In this document: positions 36,093 to 45,500 of the stretch, piece after piece
Layout of the letters: each line of letters starts with the position of its first letter
Position numbering within the stretch: the stretch's first letter is position 1
DNA from: Streptomyces filamentosus
Lineage (GTDB): Bacteria > Actinomycetota > Actinomycetes > Streptomycetales > Streptomycetaceae
Assembly (NCBI RefSeq): GCF_014654895.1
Contig: NZ_BNBE01000001.1
Location: 1,302,001 to 1,366,000 of the forward strand
DNA: 64,000 nucleotides
Direction: 5' to 3'
The notes under the pieces: model-generated
What the model saw: only the letters and a program-made list of their open reading frames with translations
The model's database searches: none
Told to the model about the DNA's origin: nothing
Made by a program: the position numbers and the translations under genes

Positions 36093-37028
36093 ATGAGTCC
36101 CTTCACCGAGCCCGACCTCACCCTCCTGAGCGACGCCCTGGGCCCGCTCCGCGACCGCGAACGGCTCGCCGAGCGGCTCCTGGACGCCTCCCGCAAGCAC
36201 TCCCACGACCCCGACGCGGAGCTCGACTGGGACGCCCCCTTCGAGGAGGGGAAGTGGTACTGGCCGCCGGAGCTGGTCTCGCTCTACGGCACCCCCCTGT
36301 GGCGCCGGATGTCCGAGGAGCAGCGGATCGACCTCTCCCGCCACGAGGCCGCCTCGCTCGCCTCGCTCGGGATCTGGTTCGAGGTCATCCTGATGCAGCT
36401 GCTGGTCCGGCACATCTACGACAAGTCGCTGACCAGCCGGCACGTGCGCTACGCCCTCACCGAGATCGCGGACGAGTGCCGGCACTCGATGATGTTCGCC
36501 CGGCTGATCACCAAGAGCGGGACCGGGGAGTACCCGGTGCCCCGGATCCACCACAACCTCGCCCGGATCCTGAAGTCCGTCTCCACCACCCCCGGTTCCT
36601 TCGCCGCCACCCTCCTCGGCGAGGAGATCCTCGACTGGATGCAGCGGCTGACCTTCCCGGACGAGCGGATCCAGCCGCTGGTGCGCGGGGTCACCCGGAT
36701 CCACGTGGTGGAGGAGGCCAGGCACGTGCGGTACGCCCGCGAGGAGCTGCGCCGCCAGATGGTGACGGCCCCGCGCTGGGAGCGCGAGTTCACCCGGCTG
36801 AGCTGCGGCGAGGCCGCCCGGGTCTTCTCCTCCTGCTTCGTCAACCCCGGGGTGTACGACGCGGTGGGCCTGGACCGGCGCGAGGCGGTGGCCCAGGTGC
36901 GGGCGAGCGGCCACCGGCGGGAGGTCATGCAGGCCGGCGCGAAGCGGCTGACGGACTTCCTCGACGACATCGGCGTGCTGCGGGGCCCGGGACGGCGGCT
37001 GTGGCGGTCGTCCGGCCTGCTGGCCTGA
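36093..37028 (+). CDS. AurF-like diiron oxygenase
   Basis: 311 residues from ATG 36093; GAGGTG lies upstream at workable spacing (an in-frame GTG at 36081 is the alternative). The diiron ligands follow the AurF/CmlI pattern: E97 (IWFEVILMQ), E124/E128-x-x-H131 (EIADECRHSMMF), a Glu pair at 177-178 (LGEEILDW) and E207/E208-x-x-H211 (VVEEARHVRY). Family members oxidise aryl amines to nitro compounds or hydroxylate; a GEEILDW-type helix is common in the unassigned clade. No biosynthetic cluster is next to it, so its substrate is unknown. Probably co-regulated with the divergent ferritin-like gene and the downstream TetR gene. Confidence 0.83.
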   Translation: MSPFTEPDLTLLSDALGPLRDRERLAERLLDASRKHSHDPDAELDWDAPFEEGKWYWPPELVSLYGTPLWRRMSEEQRIDLSRHEAASLASLGIWFEVILMQLLVRHIYDKSLTSRHVRYALTEIADECRHSMMFARLITKSGTGEYPVPRIHHNLARILKSVSTTPGSFAATLLGEEILDWMQRLTFPDERIQPLVRGVTRIHVVEEARHVRYAREELRRQMVTAPRWEREFTRLSCGEAARVFSSCFVNPGVYDAVGLDRREAVAQVRASGHRREVMQAGAKRLTDFLDDIGVLRGPGRRLWRSSGLLA

Positions 37029-37081
37029 TCCCCTCCGGGACGGGGGGCCGGAGGCCCTCGTACCGGGGTTACCCTGCGGGC

Positions 37082-37804
37082 ATGACGAGCGCCGCCTCCC
37101 CCGCGTACCGCCGGCTCAGTGTCGAGGAGCGGCGCGGCCAGCTCCTGGAGGCGGCCCTCGGGCTCTTCGCCCACCGGGCGCCCGAGGACGTGTCGCTCGA
37201 CGACGTCGCCGAGGCGGCCGGGGTCTCGCGCCCGCTGGTCTACCGCTACTTCCCCGGCGGCAAGCAGCAGCTGTACGAGGCCGCCCTGCGCTCCTCCGCC
37301 GACGCCCTGAACCGCTGCTTCGACGAGCCCGCCGAGGGCCCGCCCACCGAGCGGCTCGGCCGGGTCCTCGACCGCTACCTCGCCTTCGTGGAGGGCCACG
37401 ACGCCGGTTTCAGCGCCCTGCTGCGCGGCGGCAGCGTCGTGGCGACCTCCCGCACCGCGACGATCGTGGACGAGGTGCGGCGGGCCGCCGCCGAGCAGAT
37501 CTTCCTGCACCTGGGGGCGCGGCGGCCGGGCGGCCGGCTCGCGATGGCGGTCCGCACCTGGATCGCCGCCGTCGAGGCCGCCTCCCTCATCTGGCTCGAC
37601 GAGGACGGGCGGCCGCCGGCCGGCGAGCTGCGCGCCTGGATGGTCGACCACCTCGTGGCGCTGCTGGCGGCGAGCGCCGCGAGCGACCCGGAGACCGCCG
37701 GGGTGGTGCGGCGGCTGCTCGCCCAGGAGCGCCCCGGCGGGCCCGCCGCCGACCTGGCCCGGCGGCTGCTGCCGCTGGCCGACGAGGCGGCCCGGCTGCT
37801 GTGA
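37082..37804 (+). CDS. TetR-family transcriptional regulator
   Basis: 240 residues from ATG 37082. N-terminal TetR helix-turn-helix (RRGQLLEAALGLFAHRAPED, VSLDDVAEAAGVSRPLVYRYF, residues ~13-60), then a helical ligand-binding domain. It lies 53 nt after the AurF-like gene in the same direction, so it likely controls that gene and perhaps the divergent ferritin-like gene. I found no clear TetR palindrome in 35935-36092; CGTCAA and TTGACG occur there as an inverted pair about 18 nt apart. Confidence 0.87.
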   Translation: MTSAASPAYRRLSVEERRGQLLEAALGLFAHRAPEDVSLDDVAEAAGVSRPLVYRYFPGGKQQLYEAALRSSADALNRCFDEPAEGPPTERLGRVLDRYLAFVEGHDAGFSALLRGGSVVATSRTATIVDEVRRAAAEQIFLHLGARRPGGRLAMAVRTWIAAVEAASLIWLDEDGRPPAGELRAWMVDHLVALLAASAASDPETAGVVRRLLAQERPGGPAADLARRLLPLADEAARLL

Positions 37805-37840
37805 CCCCCGCGACGGGAGCGGCCGGGGGAGACTGGTGGG

Positions 37841-38110
37841 GTGAGAAGCGAGAACACCCCCTTCCGCGGCGGCCCCCTCGACGGACGGGTGCTGCCCGTC
37901 CTGCTCGGCCCGACCGGCCACCCGCCGAAGTGGTACGAGGTGCCGGTCCCGGCCCACGACGGCAAGCCGCCCGCGCTGTACGCGTACCGGCGCGAGCCCG
38001 CCGGGCACACGAAGCGGCTCGGGCTCCAGCGCGGCTGGGTCTACACGTACGCCCCCGAGGGCCGCGAGCGGCGCGAGCTGAAGTGGCCGTGGTCGAAGCC
38101 GAACGGGTGA
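37841..38110 (+). CDS. Small conserved hypothetical protein
   Basis: 89-residue basic protein from GTG 37841, with GGGGGAG upstream. It begins [20 protein letters not shown], contains WYEVPVP and [11 protein letters not shown], and ends KWPWSKPNG; Trp/Tyr-rich, no Cys, no membrane helix. It looks like a small all-beta protein. Codon bias is normal. It lies 36 nt downstream of the TetR gene and may be co-transcribed. The family is not one I can name. Confidence 0.75.
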   Translation: MRSENTPFRGGPLDGRVLPVLLGPTGHPPKWYEVPVPAHDGKPPALYAYRREPAGHTKRLGLQRGWVYTYAPEGRERRELKWPWSKPNG

Positions 38111-38199
38111 CGTCGGAAGCCACGCCCCGATCCGTACGGTAATCGGATGAATTGACGCGCCATGATGCCTCCGGAGCCCGCTCTGGAGGTGGTGGTGAC

Positions 38200-39669
38200 G
38201 TGTCGCGAAGGCTGTTGCGCACGGTCTGTACGGGAGCCCTGGCCGCACTGACGGCCCTGGCCGGCACGGCGGCGGCACCCCCGCCACCGGCACCCCCCGC
38301 CCCGCTCGCCCCCCTCGCCCGAGCGGACCCGGCGGCGGAACCGGTGGGACCGGTGGACCCGGACGGAACTGCGGGGCTGGACGCGGGGGCGGGGCTGGAT
38401 CCAAGGGCGGACTCAGGGGCGGACTCAGGGGCGGATCCCGGCTCGGACCGGGGTCCGGCCCCGGATCCGGCGACCGCCGAAGACGACGGGACCGCAGAGG
38501 ACCCCGGCGCCACCGAAACCGCCGGGACCACCGAAACCCCCGAGCCCCCCGGTTCCGCCGACGCGCCGCCCGACGACGCCGCCGCGCTGCCGCCCGCCGG
38601 GGGCGACTCCGCGGCCGCGCTCCTGACCCGGCTCCGGACCCTCTACCGGCAGACGGAGGAGGCAGCGGAGCGCTTCAACGCCACCGAGGAGGCGCTGAAG
38701 CTCAAGACCGCCGAAGCCCGGCGGGTCGCCGCCTCCCTGGAGGCCGCCCGCGCCGCCCTGGCGCGCGGCCGGGCCGAGGCGGGACGGCTCGCCCGGGAGC
38801 AGTACCAGGGCCGCACCGGCTACGCCTCGCCGCTGCGGCTGCTCTTCGCCGACGACCCCCAGTCGGCCCTGGACGCCCGGCACCTGATGGACCGCACGGC
38901 CAGGGAGCGGGCCGCCGCCCTCCCCCGGCTGCGGGCGGCCGAGCGCCGGGCGGCCGGCCTCGCCGCCGCCTCCCGCACCGCCCTCGACCGGCAGCGGACG
39001 CTCGCCGCGCAGCAGCGGACCCGGCGCGACCAGGTGCGGAAGAAGCTCGCCGAGGTCGAGGCGCTCATCGCCTCGCTCTCCCCCGGGCAGCTCACCCGGC
39101 TCGCCGCGCTCGAACGCGCCGAGACCGCGGGCGCCCAGCGCGAACTCCTCGGCTCCGGTGCCCTCGGCCCCGCCCGCGCCCCCTCCCGGGCGGGCGCCGA
39201 GGCCCTGCGCTTCGCGGTGGACCAGCTCGGGAAGCCGTACGAGTGGGGGGCGGAGGGCCCGGAGGCGTACGACTGCTCGGGGCTCACGCAGCGGGCGTGG
39301 GCGGCGGCCGGCCGAGAGGTCCCGCGCACCAGCCAGGAGCAGTGGGCACGGCTGCCCCGGGTGGGCCTGGACGAGCTGCGGCCCGGTGACCTGGTGGTGT
39401 ACTTCCCCGGCGCCACCCACGTGGCCCTCTATCTGGGCGACGGCCTCGTCGTGCAGGCCCCGCGTCCCGGCGGCCGGGTCAAGGTCTCGCCCCTCGCGGC
39501 CAACCCGCTGCTCGGGGCGGTGCGGCCGGACCCGGGCGCCGCGTCCCTGGAGTCGTACACCCCGCCCGTCCTCCCCGAGGGCGCCCGCGAGGGCTCGGAC
39601 GAGGGGTACGACACGGACGGGGGGCACGACCGGGAGGGTCAGGCTCCGGCGGTCAGCGAGGCCAGGTAG
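38200..39669 (+). CDS. Secreted NlpC/P60 peptidoglycan hydrolase
   Basis: 489 residues from GTG 38200 (GGAGGT 9 nt upstream). Signal peptide to about residue 22 (ALAALTALAGTAAA), a Pro/Ala/Asp-rich low-complexity linker (to ~residue 145, with ADSGADSGADPGSD repeats), a coiled-coil segment (residues ~155-310) like that in RipA/Cgl-type endopeptidases, and the C-terminal NlpC/P60 domain with C359 (YDCSGL), H407 (THVALYLG) and a following polar residue. It would cut stem peptides of peptidoglycan, for separation or spore development. Its last 31 nt overlap the 3' end of the convergent monooxygenase gene. Confidence 0.92.
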   Translation: MSRRLLRTVCTGALAALTALAGTAAAPPPPAPPAPLAPLARADPAAEPVGPVDPDGTAGLDAGAGLDPRADSGADSGADPGSDRGPAPDPATAEDDGTAEDPGATETAGTTETPEPPGSADAPPDDAAALPPAGGDSAAALLTRLRTLYRQTEEAAERFNATEEALKLKTAEARRVAASLEAARAALARGRAEAGRLAREQYQGRTGYASPLRLLFADDPQSALDARHLMDRTARERAAALPRLRAAERRAAGLAAASRTALDRQRTLAAQQRTRRDQVRKKLAEVEALIASLSPGQLTRLAALERAETAGAQRELLGSGALGPARAPSRAGAEALRFAVDQLGKPYEWGAEGPEAYDCSGLTQRAWAAAGREVPRTSQEQWARLPRVGLDELRPGDLVVYFPGATHVALYLGDGLVVQAPRPGGRVKVSPLAANPLLGAVRPDPGAASLESYTPPVLPEGAREGSDEGYDTDGGHDREGQAPAVSEAR

Positions 39670-40877
39670 GCGGCGGCCTTCTCCGGGTCGAAGAAGAAGT
39701 TCTCGAAGTCGGCCGGGTCGTCGAAGCCGTTGGCGAAGCGGTCCGCGATCGGCTGGAGCTGTCCGGCCGCGCCGAGCAGGTTCAGGACGTGCTCCGGCGG
39801 CGGGGCCAGCATCGCGTTGGTCCACTTGGTGACCGGCTCGGCGGTCTGCCAGTAGCGGTCGAAGGCGCTCTGCATCCACGCCTCGTCGAAGGGCTTGTCG
39901 CCGTGCTCGACGATCGCCGCGAGGTAGGCGGCCGCGCACTTGGCCGCGGAGTTGGAACCCTGGCCGGTGATCGGGTCGTTGGCGACGACGACGTCCGCCA
40001 CGCCGAGGACCAGGCCGCCGCCGGGGAGCCGGCCGATCGGCTTGCGGACGGTCGGCGCGTACCGGCCCGCGAGGGTGCCGCCGGCGTCGGTCAGCTCGAC
40101 CCGGGTGGCGCGCGCGTACTCCCAGGGCAGGAACTTCTCCATGAGCTCCAGCGTCAGGGCGAGGTGCTCGGAGGGGTCCTTGACGCCCTGGAAGGCGTCG
40201 ACGGGGCCGCCGGGGACGCCCTCCCAGAAGAGGATGTCGGCGCGGCCGGAGAGGGTGAGGGTCGGCATGACGAAGAGCTCGCCGACGCCGGGCACGAGGT
40301 TGCAGCGGACCGCGTCGAAGTCGGGGTGCTCGGGGCGCGGGCCGAGGCCGTGGACGTACGCGACGGCGAGGGCGCGCTGCGGCTCGGCGTACACGGAACG
40401 CTCGGCGTCCCGGCCGAACATGGAGACCAGCTCGCCCTTGCCGGCGGCGACGAGCACCAGGTCGTAGCGGCGGGCGAAGAAGTCGAGGTCGCCGACGGCC
40501 GCGCCGTGGATGACGAGCTGTCCGCCGCGCTGGGCGAAGGTCTCCATCCAGCCAGCCATCTTCAGGCGCTGGTCGACGGACTGGGCGAAGCCGTCGAGCT
40601 TCCCGACCCAGTCGATGAGGCGGGCGGAGTCCGGGCCGGCGACGGAGACGCCGAGGCCCTCGATCCTCGGGGCCTGCGACTCCCAGAAGTTCAGGCCGAG
40701 GTCGCGCTCGTGCCGGAGCGCGGTGGGGAACATGCACTGCGTGGACATGACGCGGCCGGAACGGATCTCGTCCGCCGTCCGGTTGGACATGAGGGTGACC
40801 TCGTACCCCTGGGACTGGAGACCGAGGGCGAGCTGGAGGCCGGACTGTCCGGCGCCGACTATGAGTATCTTCCGCAT
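39639..40877 (-). CDS. StyA-like FAD-dependent (styrene/indole-type) monooxygenase
   Basis: 412 residues from ATG 40877 (AGGAG upstream). Rossmann FAD motif ILIVGAGQSGLQLALGLQ at the N-terminus, then LMSNRTADEIRSGRVMST, and a second FAD segment GVADVVVANDPITGQGSNS typical of the StyA/group E flavin monooxygenases, which need a separate flavin reductase (StyB); none is seen here. It lies 45 nt downstream of cvnD in the same direction, so it is likely an operon member of the conservon. Some conservons carry a P450 at this place; here a flavoprotein takes it. Substrate unknown. Confidence 0.87.
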   Translation of the reverse strand: MRKILIVGAGQSGLQLALGLQSQGYEVTLMSNRTADEIRSGRVMSTQCMFPTALRHERDLGLNFWESQAPRIEGLGVSVAGPDSARLIDWVGKLDGFAQSVDQRLKMAGWMETFAQRGGQLVIHGAAVGDLDFFARRYDLVLVAAGKGELVSMFGRDAERSVYAEPQRALAVAYVHGLGPRPEHPDFDAVRCNLVPGVGELFVMPTLTLSGRADILFWEGVPGGPVDAFQGVKDPSEHLALTLELMEKFLPWEYARATRVELTDAGGTLAGRYAPTVRKPIGRLPGGGLVLGVADVVVANDPITGQGSNSAAKCAAAYLAAIVEHGDKPFDEAWMQSAFDRYWQTAEPVTKWTNAMLAPPPEHVLNLLGAAGQLQPIADRFANGFDDPADFENFFFDPEKAAAYLASLTAGA

Positions 40878-40922
40878 GGGCGGGGGCTCCTGGCGAAGAC
40901 GGGGGAAGGGCTGGGGGAGGGA

Positions 40923-41642
40923 CTATTCGGGCGTGGCGGAGAGCGCGTGCTCGACCATGGCGAGCAGCGTCTCGACCACGCTGTAGCGCTTGCGCGCGTC
41001 CATGATCACCACGGGGACCCCGGGGGCGATCGTCAGGGCCTCCCTGACGTCCTCCGGCTCGAACCGCGCGGTGCCCTCGAAGTGGTTGACCGCCACCACG
41101 TACGGCAGTCCGCAGCTCTCGAAGTAGTCGAGGGCGGGGAAGCAGTCGGTGAGGCGGCGGGTGTCGGCGAGCACGATCGCGCCGATCGCCCCGCGCACGA
41201 GGTCGTCCCACATGAACCAGAAGCGCTGCTGTCCCGGGGTGCCGAAGACGTACAGGACCAGGTCGTTGTCGAGGGTGATCCGGCCGAAGTCCATCGCCAC
41301 GGTGGTGGTGAGCTTGTCCGGGGTGGCGGTGAGGTCGTCGGTCCCCTCGCTGGCCCGGGTCATCAGCGCCTCGGTCTGGAGCGGGGTGATCTCCGAGACC
41401 GCGCGGACGAAGGTGGTCTTGCCGACGCCGAAGCCGCCCGCGACCACGATCTTCGTGGCGATCGGGGCGCGGGAGTGGTCGAGCTGCCAGTCCTGGGCGC
41501 CGTCCTCGGGGTCGGGCTCCGCGGGGGCCTGCCCCGGTCCCGGCTGTACGGGGATCGCCGGGGCGGCCGGCGCGGCGGCGGGGACGGCGGCGGCGTCGGC
41601 GGTGGCGGCGTCGGCGGTGGCGTCAGAGACGGCGGAGTCCAC
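40923..41642 (-). CDS. cvnD: Conservon GTP-binding protein CvnD
   Basis: Small Ras/MglA-like GTPase, fourth conservon subunit. 239 residues from GTG 41642: Ala/Pro-rich N-terminal tail (1-58), P-loop GGFGVGKTT at 69-77, FGTPGQQRFWFMW (G3 region), and VVAVNHFEG in place of NKxD at G4. It overlaps cvnC by 20 nt. In conservons CvnD is thought to dock with CvnA-C at the membrane as a G-protein-like relay. Confidence 0.93.
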   Translation of the reverse strand: MDSAVSDATADAATADAAAVPAAAPAAPAIPVQPGPGQAPAEPDPEDGAQDWQLDHSRAPIATKIVVAGGFGVGKTTFVRAVSEITPLQTEALMTRASEGTDDLTATPDKLTTTVAMDFGRITLDNDLVLYVFGTPGQQRFWFMWDDLVRGAIGAIVLADTRRLTDCFPALDYFESCGLPYVVAVNHFEGTARFEPEDVREALTIAPGVPVVIMDARKRYSVVETLLAMVEHALSATPE

Positions 41643-42036
41643 TCAGCACCCTTTCGAGCAGTGCGCGGTCGGGCTGGCCGGTATCGTGACCGGTTCCGTA
41701 CACGCGGATCTTTCCCTGGTCGGCCAGGTCGCTGAGCAGCACCCGGACGACACCCAGCGGCATCTTGAGGAGGGCCGAGATCTCCGCCACCGTCCGCATC
41801 CGGCGGCAGATCTCGACGATGGCCCGCATCTCGGGCATGAGCCCGCGGGCGGCGGGGCCGCCGTCGGTGAGGACCTTGCGGGCGAGGGGCGCCTCCAGGG
41901 CGGCCACGAAGGTCTCGACGAGCAGCACGTGCCCGAAGCGGGTGCGGCCCCCGGTGAGCGAGTACGGGCGCACGCGCGCGGGGCGCCGTCCCTCGCCCCG
42001 GACCGGCAGCCGGTGGGCGGCGGAGAGCGAGGTCAC
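41623..42036 (-). CDS. cvnC: Conservon protein CvnC (DUF742)
   Basis: 137-residue DUF742 protein from GTG 42036, whose start overlaps cvnB by 4 nt (GTGA). Typical segments: VRPYSLTGGRTR near the N-terminus and a winged-helix-like C-terminus (MPLGVVRVLLSDLADQGKIRVY). Role within the conservon complex is unresolved; it is thought to interact with CvnB and CvnD. Confidence 0.92.
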   Translation of the reverse strand: MTSLSAAHRLPVRGEGRRPARVRPYSLTGGRTRFGHVLLVETFVAALEAPLARKVLTDGGPAARGLMPEMRAIVEICRRMRTVAEISALLKMPLGVVRVLLSDLADQGKIRVYGTGHDTGQPDRALLERVLSGLRRL

Positions 42037-42569
42037 CGGAAGCTCTCCATCGACTTGCGCAGCTCGCTGCGGACCTCGGGGGTGAGGACGTGTCCGGCAC
42101 GGCCCACGAAGAGCGCCATGTGGTAGGCGATGACGCTCATGTCGCAGTCGGGGGTGGCGTGCACGCCGAGCAGCGAGCCGTCGCTGATCGACATCACGAA
42201 GACGCTGCCCTCCTCCATGGCGACCATGGTCTGCTTCACGCCGCCGCCGTCCATGAGCCGCGCGGCGCCCACGGTGAGGCTGCCGATCCCGGAGACGATG
42301 GTGGCGAGGTCGGCGCTGGAGCCGCGCGGGCCCCGGGCGCGGGCGGTCCCGTCGGGGACGGCGTCGGGGCGCTGCTCCTCGGGGTCGGAGGAGAGCAGCA
42401 TCAGCCCGTCGGAGGAGACGACGGCGACCGAGCGGACCCCGGGCACCTCCTCCACGAGGTTGCCCAGCAGCCATTGCAGGTTGCGGGCCTCCGTGCTCGG
42501 TCCCTGGATCCCGGTGGTGCCGGTCGGTGCGGTCGTACTCGTGGTGCCGGTCGTTCCCGTGGCGGTCAA
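42033..42569 (-). CDS. cvnB: Conservon roadblock/LC7 protein CvnB
   Basis: Roadblock/LC7-fold protein, in other bacteria a GTPase-activating or scaffold partner of MglA-like GTPases. Start TTG 42569 overlaps the cvnA stop (TTGA) and has GGAGG upstream; 178 residues. An N-terminal Thr/Gly-rich stretch (TATGTTGTTSTTAPTGTTG) precedes the domain (NLQWLLGNLVEEVPGVRSV, SSDGLMLLSS). The Thr-rich leader makes it longer than the usual ~140; a start nearer the domain cannot be excluded. Confidence 0.9.
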   Translation of the reverse strand: MTATGTTGTTSTTAPTGTTGIQGPSTEARNLQWLLGNLVEEVPGVRSVAVVSSDGLMLLSSDPEEQRPDAVPDGTARARGPRGSSADLATIVSGIGSLTVGAARLMDGGGVKQTMVAMEEGSVFVMSISDGSLLGVHATPDCDMSVIAYHMALFVGRAGHVLTPEVRSELRKSMESFR

Positions 42570-45500
42570 CTGCGTGCCTCCTCGACTGTGTCCCCCGTCA
42601 TCTCCTCTGTACGCGCGGTGCTCTCGGCGGCTATCTCCGCCTCGACGTGCAGGCGCCCGGCCACGGCGCCCTGGTGGAAGCCGCCCAGACGGCGGCGGAG
42701 TGCCTCGGCGTCGACCGCGCCCCGGCGGGGGGCGGCGGGCTCGGCGGGCGTGCGGACCACCTGGGGGGTCCGCTTCGGGAGCCCCTTGTCCGTCACGCGC
42801 TCCCACTGCGCGGGACGCGGTCCGGGGACCTGCGCCGGGTCGGCCGGGTCCACCGGGTCGGCCGGTCCGCCCTGCTCCGGGACGGCCGCGGTGGCCGGTT
42901 CGGCGGCCCGCTCGTGGCTGTCCGGCTCGGGCGGCGGGTCGGGCAGCCGCACCTGGAGGGTGGTCTCGGAGACGGACTCGGCGGGCGGCACGCGGGACGG
43001 TTCCGGCTCGACGCGGGCGGCGGGCTCGGAGCCGTACGCCTCCTCGGACGCGGTCTCCGCCACGACGGGCTCGAACGCGGGCTCGTAGGCGGTCGGTCCG
43101 GGCTCGTACGCGGGCGGCTCGGGCTCGTAGGCGGGCTCCTGCGGTGCGGCTTCGTACGTGGCCTGCTCGGCTTCGTACGCGGCCTGCTCGGGCTCGTACG
43201 CGACCGGCCCGGCTTCGTACGCGGGCTCCTGCGGTGCGGGCTCGTGCCCGGGCTCCGTCACCGGGGCGGGGGCGGGCCGCTCCGCGTCGCGGAAGGCTCG
43301 TTCCGCCGCTTCGACGAGCGGGTCGCGGCTGCGGGAGGGGAGGGCGTTGGAGTTGGCCTCGGCCTCGGAGCCGGGGAGGTGGACGACGGGGCCGGCGCCG
43401 GTGCCCCCGAGCCGCACCTGCTCGGAGGCGGCGGGCGGCGCGGTCGGCAGCAGCGGCAGCGGGAGCACCACGACGGCGGCCGTGCCGCCGGGCTTCTGCT
43501 CGCGCAGCTCGACGCCGACGCCGTGGCGGGCGGCCAGCAGCGAGACGACGCGCATGCCCAGCCCCTCGCCCTCGAACGCCTCCGGGTCGGCGGCGGCGAG
43601 GCGGGTGTTGAGGTCGGCGCGCCGGTCCGCGGGGATCCCTATCCCGGAGTCCTGCACGGAGAGCATGACCTCGCCGGTCTCCAGGAGCCAGCCGGAGAGC
43701 TGGACCTCGGTGTCCGGCGGGGAGAACGAGGTGGCGTTCTCCAGGAGCTCGGCGACGAGGTGACTCAGGTCGTCGGCGGCGAAGCCGGCCACCTGGGCGT
43801 GCGGGGGCAGCGACTGGATGGTGACCCGCTCGTACCGCTCGATCTCGCTGACGGCGGCGCGCAGCACGTCGACGAGCGGGACGGCCCCGTTGTGTCCGTG
43901 GACGTGCTCGTGGCCGGCGAGGACCAGCAGGTTCTCGCTGTGGCGGCGCATGACGGTCGCCATGTGGTCGAGCTTGAAGAGGGTGGCGAGGCGGTCGGGG
44001 TCCTGCTCGCGCTCCTCCAGCTTCTCGATGACGCCGAGCTGGCGGTCGACGAGGCCGAGGCTGCGCAGCGAGAGGTTGACGAAGCTGTGCCGGACGGTGT
44101 CGCGGAGCCGTTCGAGGTCGGCGGTGAGGACGGCGATCCGGCCCTGGAGCTCGGCGCTCTGGGCGGCCAGCTCGGCCTCGGCGGTCTCCCGGGCGGCGGT
44201 GAGGCCGGTCCGCTCCTCGGCGAGGCGCCCGGTGCGGGCGGCCAGCGCGGCGAGCTGCCCCTGGAGGGCGTTGAGGGAGCGGACGACCTGGGCGAACTCG
44301 TCGTTGCGGCCGGTGAAGCGGACGGCTTCCTCGGCGGCCGGGTCGGGCGCGGCGGCGAGCCGGGCCGCGCCGCGGCGCAGGACGGAGAGCGGCCGGGTGA
44401 GGCTGCGGGCCACGTAGGTGGAGACGCCGACGGCGAGCAGCAGGCAGCCGCCGAGGAGGGCGAGGCGCAGTTCGAGGGCGGTGACGTCGTCGTCGCGCAG
44501 GGCGGTGAGCCGCTCGACCCGCTTGGCGGCGAGCGCGGACTCGACGCCGCGCATCTGCTCGATGCGGGCGGAGAGCGCGGCCTCCAGGGCGGACGGGGAG
44601 GTGCGGGTCTCGGCCTCGGTGAGGGTCGGCTGGTCGGTGAGCCGGCCGAGGGCCTGCTCGGCGGTCTTGACCTCGGGGCCGGTGACGGTCTGGGCGAGGG
44701 AGTCGCGGGCGGCGGCGCCGGCGGACCGGTCGAAGTCGCCGAGGGCGGCGAGTTCGCGGACGCGGGCCTGCTGGGCGGCGGCGCTCAGCAGGTCGCGGGC
44801 GCGGGCGGCCTCCTCGGCGCCCTCGGGCTCGTCGGCGACGTAGGTGCCGGTGGTGGCGTCGTAGCGGATCTCGCCGGTGGGCTCGGGCTGCGGGACGACG
44901 AGCGCGGCGAGGATCAGGCCGCGGGTGGCGGACGCCTGCTCGACGGCGCGGCCGAGGTCGGCGGGGGCCCGGCCGCCGGCGCCGGTGCCGGGCTCGGCGG
45001 CCCGGGGCGGGGTCCGCTCGGCGAGCTGCTCCGCGAGGTCCTGGAGCTTGGCGATGACGTCGCTGTACGCCCTGTGGGCCTCCAGGGCCGTGCCCTTGCC
45101 GGTGACGGCGGTGCGGCGGACGGAGGCGACGCCGGCGAGTTCGCGGCGCAGCGCGTCGGGGGCGGCGGCCCGGATCTCGTCGATCTGCCGGTCGACGCGG
45201 GCCGACTTGGCGGGAGTGACGGCCCGTCGTTCCTTCTTGGGGCCGCTCTGGTCCTCGCGGCCGGCGGCGATGAAGGCGACGACCTCGTCGCGCTCGTCGG
45301 CGAGGGAGTGCGCGAGGGTGACGGCCTGCCGGTCGAGTTCGGCGAGGGTGACCAGGCGCCGGGACTCGTTCAGTTCGGCGGAGGCGGTGAGGACGGCGGG
45401 CGCGCCCGCGCCGAGGACGATGGCGCCGACGAGGGCGACACCGGCGACGAGGCGGGTGCGGACGCGCTTGGGGCGACCGCCGGGGGCCGGCACGGGCGCG

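Noticed and set aside
34816-37804. Secondary-metabolite cluster around the AurF-like oxygenase
   Set aside because: No synthase, carrier protein, transferase or exporter genes lie on either side; neighbours are cell-wall genes and a small hypothetical gene.
38111-38199. c-di-AMP (ydaO-type) riboswitch in front of the NlpC/P60 gene, as known for many such genes in Streptomyces
   Set aside because: Only 88 nt lie between the preceding gene and the start, too short for the fold, and no conserved core was recognised.
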